This document shows positions 59,647 through 64,000 of a stretch of 64,000 bases of DNA, in pieces. A model generated the notes under the pieces. It saw only the letters and a list, made by a program, of their open reading frames with translations, did not search any database and was not told where the DNA came from. The translations under genes were made by a program, and so were the position numbers. The first letter of the stretch is position 1, and every line of letters begins with the position of its first letter. Source of the DNA: Bradyrhizobium diazoefficiens (GTDB taxonomy: Bacteria; Pseudomonadota; Alphaproteobacteria; Rhizobiales; Xanthobacteraceae); contig NZ_JAFCJE010000013.1 in assembly GCF_018131185.1 (NCBI RefSeq), positions 1 to 64,000 of the forward strand. Direction: 5' to 3'.

Positions 59647-61908
59647 TCAACGCTGCGTCAACAACTCCTCGATCCGAATCGGAAAACGACGCACACGCAC
59701 GCCGGTCGCGTGCCAGACCGCGTTGGCGACCGCGCCGGCGCTGCCGGTGATGCCGATTTCGCCGACGCCCTTGATGCCGAGCGCATTGACGTGCGGATCG
59801 TGCTCCTCGACCGTGACGACGTCGAGCGGCGGCACGTCGGCATTCACGGGAACGTGGTACTCGCCGAGATTGGCATTCATGATGCGGCCGGTGCGCCGGT
59901 CGGTGATCGCTTCCTCGTGCAGCGCAAAGGACAGGCCCCAGATCATGCCGCCGAACAGCTGGCTTTGCACCATGCGCGGGTTGACGATGCGGCCGGCTGC
60001 GAAGGCGCCGACCATGCGGCTGACGCGGATTTGGCCGAGATCGGGATCGACCTTCACCTCAGCGAACACCGCACCATGTGAATGCATCGCGTATTGCTCC
60101 ATCGCCGCGGGATTCGGCGCACCGGTGCCGCGCGCCTCGACCTCGGCGACGCCGGCGCGCGCCAGGATCTCGGAATAGCTCTCGCTGCGGCTCTCATCGT
60201 CGCGTCGGACCAGCCTTCCCTCGCGCGCGATCACGCCGGCATTGCCGGCGCCGAACAGCGGCGAATGCTCGTCAGTGGTGGCGATATCGGCGAGCTTGGC
60301 GATCACGGCCGCGCCCGCGCTGTGGATCGCAGCACCCGCGGTTGCCGTATGCGCGGAGCCGCCGGCGATGCCGGCATCGGGCAAATCGGACGTACCGGCC
60401 CTGAACGCGACGCGGTCGATATCGAGCCCGAGCTCGTCGGCCGCGATCTGGGCCAGCGCGGTCCAGGCGCCCTGCCCCATGTCGTGCGCACCGATCTCCA
60501 TCACGCCCGAGCCATCGCGCCGGATCGCCGCGCGGGCTTCCGCCTGGAACATCAGCGCGGGGAAGGTCGCGGTGCCCATGCCCCAGCCGACCAGAAAGCC
60601 GGCATCGTCGCGCATCTGCCGCGGCTGCAGCGAACGCTTCGCCCAGCCGAAACGCGCCGCACCCTGCTCGTAACAGGCGCGCAACGCCTTTGAGGAGAAC
60701 GGCTTGCCGCTGATCGGCTCGACCTCGGCATAGTTCTTCAGGCGGAAGGCGAGCGGGTCCATGCCGCAGGCCCACGCCATCTCGTCGATCGCGCTCTCCA
60801 GCGCAATCGAGCCGGTCGCCTCGCCGGGCGCGCGCATGAACAGCGGCGTGCCGGTATTGACGCGCACGGCGTCATGCGAGGTGCGGATCGCAGGCGCCGC
60901 ATAGAGTGTGTGCGAGGCGTCGGCGGCGGGCTCGTAGAAATCGTCGAACGTGCTCGACACGGTCCTCGCATGATGATCGAGCGCGGTCAAACGCCCCTCG
61001 CCATCCGCACCGATGCGCAGGCGCTGGCGCGTCGGTGCGCGATGGCCGACCGGCCCATACATCTGCTCGCGGCGCAGCACGAGCTTGACCGGCTTGCCGA
61101 CCAGCTTGGCGGCCATGACGCCGAGCACCTGCGGCCCGGCCATCAACCCCTTGGAGCCGAAACCGCCCCCGAGAAACGGGCTGCGAATGTGGATCTTGTC
61201 ATGCGCGATGCCGAACAACTCGGCGATCCGTGCCAGCGAGAGCATCAGACCCTGGGTCGGCATGTCCACCGACAGCCTGTCGCCGTCCCAATGCGCCACG
61301 ATCCCATGCGGCTCCATCGCGTTGTGATATTGCGGCGGCGTCTCATAGACGACGTCGATCTGCTTCTCGGCCGAAGCAAGCCCTGCCTCGATGTCCCCAT
61401 GATGATGCTCGGACGGATTGCCGACGCCGACGACGGGCGGCACAAAGCTCTCGCCGGCATCGAGGCCGACCAGCGCAGGCAGCGCCTCGTAACGCGGCGC
61501 CAGCAGCGCGGCGCCTTCGGTTGCAGCCTCCAACGTCTCCGCGATCACCACCGCAATCGGCTGGTTGGCGTAGCGGACCTCGTTGGTCTGCAACACCTCC
61601 ATCCGGAAGACGAACGGATTGGTCTTGATCTCGGGATCGATCGCGAGAGCCGGTTTGTGGTCCGGCGTCATGACGTCGACCACACCGGGATGGCGCTTGG
61701 CGGCATCGACATCAAGCGAAGTCAAACGACCGCGCGCGATGCTGGACACGGCCATCACCGCAAACAGCATGCCAGGCGGGTGATTGTCGGCAGCGTAGGT
61801 CGCCTGCCCCTTGACCTTGAGATTGCCGTCGCGACGGGTCAGCGGCTGGCCGATATTCGAGCCGTGGCGCAGATGGGCGGGCGCACTGGTCAGGTTGAGC
61901 TCAGGCAT
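59647..61908 (-). CDS. paoC: Molybdenum-binding subunit of PaoABC-type aldehyde oxidoreductase
   Basis: The 753-residue protein belongs to the xanthine oxidase family large subunits: GQPLTRRDGNLKVKGQATYAADNHPPGMLFAV, FLGGGFGSKGLM, RAPGEATGSIALESAIDEMAWA and at the end VNALGIKGVGEIGITGSAGAVANAVWHATG, containing the catalytic glutamate. With the molybdenum cofactor it oxidises aldehydes to acids. The overlap with paoB and the order C-B-A on the minus strand make a three-gene operon. No PaoD-type maturation gene is in the window. The ATG at 61908 is preferred over 61932. Confidence 0.93.
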   Translation of the reverse strand: MPELNLTSAPAHLRHGSNIGQPLTRRDGNLKVKGQATYAADNHPPGMLFAVMAVSSIARGRLTSLDVDAAKRHPGVVDVMTPDHKPALAIDPEIKTNPFVFRMEVLQTNEVRYANQPIAVVIAETLEAATEGAALLAPRYEALPALVGLDAGESFVPPVVGVGNPSEHHHGDIEAGLASAEKQIDVVYETPPQYHNAMEPHGIVAHWDGDRLSVDMPTQGLMLSLARIAELFGIAHDKIHIRSPFLGGGFGSKGLMAGPQVLGVMAAKLVGKPVKLVLRREQMYGPVGHRAPTRQRLRIGADGEGRLTALDHHARTVSSTFDDFYEPAADASHTLYAAPAIRTSHDAVRVNTGTPLFMRAPGEATGSIALESAIDEMAWACGMDPLAFRLKNYAEVEPISGKPFSSKALRACYEQGAARFGWAKRSLQPRQMRDDAGFLVGWGMGTATFPALMFQAEARAAIRRDGSGVMEIGAHDMGQGAWTALAQIAADELGLDIDRVAFRAGTSDLPDAGIAGGSAHTATAGAAIHSAGAAVIAKLADIATTDEHSPLFGAGNAGVIAREGRLVRRDDESRSESYSEILARAGVAEVEARGTGAPNPAAMEQYAMHSHGAVFAEVKVDPDLGQIRVSRMVGAFAAGRIVNPRMVQSQLFGGMIWGLSFALHEEAITDRRTGRIMNANLGEYHVPVNADVPPLDVVTVEEHDPHVNALGIKGVGEIGITGSAGAVANAVWHATGVRVRRFPIRIEELLTQR

Positions 61909-62956
61909 GGATAACTCCGGGGATCGCGGCAAAGGGAGAAGCCGGCAGCGCCGGCAGGCGCGCGGGCGTGCCGGCCGCGGCGAGGGTCAGCGCGCGCACC
62001 ACGATGCGGCGTGCGAGCTCGATCTTGAAGGCGTTGTCGCCGGACGGCTTGGCGTCGGCAAGAGCGCGCCAGGCGGCTTCCTGGAAGGCGTCGGCCGTCG
62101 GCGCAACGTTCCTGAGAACGTCCTCCGCGGCGCGGGCACGCCAGGACTTCGCGGCGACGCCGCCGAGCGCGAGCCGCGCTTCCACGATCTTGCCTTTCTC
62201 GATCCGCAATGCGGCTGCAGCCGATACGACGGCGAAAGCGTAGGAGGTGCGCTCGCGGACCTTGAGGTAGCGCGCATGCGCAGCAAAGCCGCGCGCCGCC
62301 GGCGGCAGGCGCACTGCGACGATGAGATCGCCGGGCTCGAGCACGGATTCGCGATCGGGCGTGTCGCCGGGCAGGCGGTGCAGCTCGTCGAGCGCGAACT
62401 CGCGCCGGCCATTTTTGCCCTCGATCTCGACGATGGCATCGAGCGCGACCAGCGGCACGCAGAAATCAGAAGGGTGCGTCGCGATGCAGCTCTCGCTCCA
62501 GCCGAGCACGGCATGGCCGCGGTTCTCGCCGTCGCGGGCGTCGCAGCCGCTGCCGGCCTCGCGCTTGTTGCACCGGCTGGCGGTGTCGTAGAAATAGGCG
62601 CAGCGCGTCCGTTGCAGGAGATTGCCGCCGACGGTCGCGGCGTTGCGCAACTGCGCGGACGCACCGGAGAGCAGCGCTTCGGCAACGGCCGGATAGGACC
62701 TCGCGAATTCCGCATCGTGCGCGAGATCGGCGTTGCCCACCAAGGCGCCAATGCGTATGCCGCCGTCGGCGAGGCGCTCGATGCCGTCGAGCCCTTCGAG
62801 ATGGGTGACGTCGACGAGACGATCCGGACGGCTGATATTGCCCTTCATCAGATCGAGCAGATTGGTGCCGGCGGCAAGATAGACGGCGCCCGGCTGGGCC
62901 GCCGCGGCAACGGCTTCAGCAACCGTCGCGGGCCTGACATAATCGAACTGTTTCAT
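61901..62956 (-). CDS. paoB: FAD/[4Fe-4S] subunit of PaoABC-type aldehyde oxidoreductase
   Basis: The 351-residue protein has the FAD-binding medium-subunit fold: YLAAGTNLLDLMKGN, QLRNAATVGGNLLQRTRCAYFYD, and the cysteine cluster of PaoB (RCNKREAGSGCDA and later ESCIATHPSDF) that holds a [4Fe-4S] centre in the E. coli enzyme. It transfers electrons from the [2Fe-2S] subunit to FAD. The start overlaps the paoA stop in ATGA, and its end overlaps paoC by eight bases. Confidence 0.93.
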   Translation of the reverse strand: MKQFDYVRPATVAEAVAAAAQPGAVYLAAGTNLLDLMKGNISRPDRLVDVTHLEGLDGIERLADGGIRIGALVGNADLAHDAEFARSYPAVAEALLSGASAQLRNAATVGGNLLQRTRCAYFYDTASRCNKREAGSGCDARDGENRGHAVLGWSESCIATHPSDFCVPLVALDAIVEIEGKNGRREFALDELHRLPGDTPDRESVLEPGDLIVAVRLPPAARGFAAHARYLKVRERTSYAFAVVSAAAALRIEKGKIVEARLALGGVAAKSWRARAAEDVLRNVAPTADAFQEAAWRALADAKPSGDNAFKIELARRIVVRALTLAAAGTPARLPALPASPFAAIPGVIHA

Positions 62957-63450
62957 GCCGAACGCCTCTGGTTGGTTTCGTCCATCTGTCCTTGCGCGTC
63001 GAGCACGGCATCGACGATGCCGGCATAGGCGCCGCAGCGGCAGAGATTGCCGCTCATGCATTCGCGGATGCGCTCGGGATCGTTGCCGGCCTGCGCCTCG
63101 CTCATCATGCCGATCGCGCTCATGATCTGGCCGGGCGTGCAGAAGCCGCACTGGAAGCCGTCATGGGCAATGAAGGCGGCCTGCACGGGATGAAGCTGGT
63201 CGCCGCGCGCCACGCCCTCGATGGTGAGGATGTCGGCGCCGTCATGGCTGATGGCGAGCGCGAGGCAGGAGTTGATGCGCTTGCCGTCGACCAGAATGGT
63301 GCAGGCACCGCACTGACCGCGGTCGCATCCCTTCTTGGTTCCGGTGAGATGGACGCGCTCACGCAGGAGATCGAGCAGCGTGACGCGCGGATCGTCGAGG
63401 ACGAAGTCGCGCCGCGCACCGTTCACGGTGAGGCTGATGGAGTGGTTCAT
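62953..63450 (-). CDS. paoA: [2Fe-2S] subunit of PaoABC-type aldehyde oxidoreductase
   Basis: The 165-residue protein has a plant-type ferredoxin centre (GTKKGCDRGQCGACTILVDGKRINSC) and a second [2Fe-2S] centre (GFQCGFCTPGQIMS, then CMSGNLCRCGAY). Unlike E. coli PaoA it has no Tat signal, so the complex may be cytoplasmic. It heads the minus-strand operon and faces a divergent TetR gene. A perfect palindrome lies about 116 bases upstream. Confidence 0.93.
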   Translation of the reverse strand: MNHSISLTVNGARRDFVLDDPRVTLLDLLRERVHLTGTKKGCDRGQCGACTILVDGKRINSCLALAISHDGADILTIEGVARGDQLHPVQAAFIAHDGFQCGFCTPGQIMSAIGMMSEAQAGNDPERIRECMSGNLCRCGAYAGIVDAVLDAQGQMDETNQRRSA

Positions 63451-63565
63451 ACAAGGCTCCGATCAGATATGGACATGAGTCATCGCGCAGCGCCCATCGC
63501 CATGGCCGCCGTCGATTGCGTGCCGCCCCCGACATGAAGCGGGTGGGGCACATGAACGAAAATAC

Positions 63566-63582
63566 GGAGGCACCCTCCGTTT
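63566..63582. promoter_or_regulatory. Palindrome ACGGAGG-CAC-CCTCCGT between paoA and TetR gene
   Basis: ACGGAGG at 63566-63572 and CCTCCGT at 63576-63582 are perfect 7-bp arms with a 3-nt spacer. Its place between the divergent paoABC operon and a TetR gene, and its symmetry, fit a TetR-family operator controlling both. Confidence 0.7.
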
Positions 63583-63704
63583 AACAAGGGTCACGGGAAA
63601 ATATTTGGAATTCGTCAAAAGCCCGTGCGTCACCAACGCGATGCAGCCGCTTCCGGGTTCAACGAGGGTTCAATCTAACCAATTCGTGATCTACATTGCC
63701 TGAT

Positions 63705-64000
63705 ATGGACGACCACGCCGACCAGACCCGAAAGCCCCGCGCCGATGCCGTGCGCAATCGCGAGCGCGTGCTCGAAGCGGCGAAAGCCGTGTTCAGCGCG
63801 GGCGGGCCAGAGGCGAGCCTCGAGGCTGTGGCGAAACGCGCCGGCGTCGGTATCGGCACGCTCTATCGGCACTTCCCGACGCGCGAGGATCTGTTCGAGG
63901 CGGTGTACCGGCGCGAGGTCGAGCAGCTCAGCGAGCTTGCCGAGCAGTTGAAGACTGCGAAGGACCCGGTCGATGCGCTCAGGCGCTGGCTGCGTTCAGG
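63705..64000 (+). CDS. TetR family regulator (3' end outside the window)
   Basis: The visible 98 residues hold a complete TetR DNA-binding domain: RERVLEAAKAVFSAGGPEASLEAVAKRAGVGIGTLYRHFPTREDLFEAVYRREVEQL. The ligand-binding domain is mostly beyond the window edge. It is divergent from the paoABC operon, with a palindromic operator in the shared region. It likely represses the aldehyde oxidoreductase until an aldehyde or related compound is present. Confidence 0.9.
   Translation, partial: MDDHADQTRKPRADAVRNRERVLEAAKAVFSAGGPEASLEAVAKRAGVGIGTLYRHFPTREDLFEAVYRREVEQLSELAEQLKTAKDPVDALRRWLRS

Noticed and set aside
1..64000. CRISPR arrays, tRNA or rRNA genes, insertion sequences and phage genes
   Set aside because: I looked for spaced direct repeats, tRNA cloverleaf segments, transposase motifs and integrases and saw none; all repeats found are short inverted elements.

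Overview
The window looks like a chromosomal segment of a Bradyrhizobium-type alphaproteobacterium. The GC content is high and coding is dense. Several tiny CxxC proteins and several palindromic intergenic repeats are of kinds I associate with that genus. The gene content is mostly catabolism, signalling and envelope functions. I saw no rRNA, tRNA, CRISPR array, insertion sequence or phage gene. The taxon is inferred from protein and repeat style, not from a marker gene.

Layout. 1-3250: a methyltransferase remnant, a universal stress protein, a rhodanese and several tiny proteins. 3278-12511: a signalling block on the minus strand with a PAS-GGDEF-EAL protein and three class III nucleotide cyclases, interrupted by a small operon (DUF2087 protein, hydrolase fragment, HutD family). 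12738-15364: a bufferin-type metallophore operon (bufA1, bufB, bufC, DoxX) behind a SigF-like ECF promoter. 15447-19200: a TetR-controlled divergent locus (SDR, carboxymuconolactone decarboxylase-like protein, TctC, VOC protein) with two palindromic operators. 19342-26793: methyltransferase, L,D-transpeptidase, fatty acid desaturase, a Crp/Fnr regulator and small stress-type genes; three near-identical palindromes lie upstream of the desaturase and of two zinc-ribbon genes. 26834-31508: a polysaccharide flippase, a Tat-exported GH10 protein, a DUF6492-like protein and a PCMT-type methyltransferase.

31510-44882: a large SAM/cyclase/ATPase/TPR protein is divergent from a nonribosomal peptide synthetase (2149 aa). 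The synthetase is followed by a 55-aa lysine-rich protein, a phosphopantetheinyl transferase and a luciferase-like flavin monooxygenase, and converges on an acetylpolyamine amidohydrolase-like gene. The synthetase reads A-PCP-C-A-PCP-C with no thioesterase. This is the best candidate for an undescribed system.

45010-64000: oxidative and amine metabolism. It holds a PQQ-type sugar dehydrogenase with a c-type haem site, an SMP-30 protein, enoyl-CoA hydratase, gamma-glutamyltransferase and a polar amino acid ABC transporter in an operon with a PuuB-like oxidase, divergent from a cupin regulator with two matching operators. dadA, an omega-aminotransferase with its own cupin regulator, a PaoABC-type molybdenum aldehyde oxidoreductase and a TetR regulator running off the end complete it. 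The amine oxidase, transaminase and aldehyde oxidoreductase could form one route from amines through aldehydes to acids; that link is inferred.
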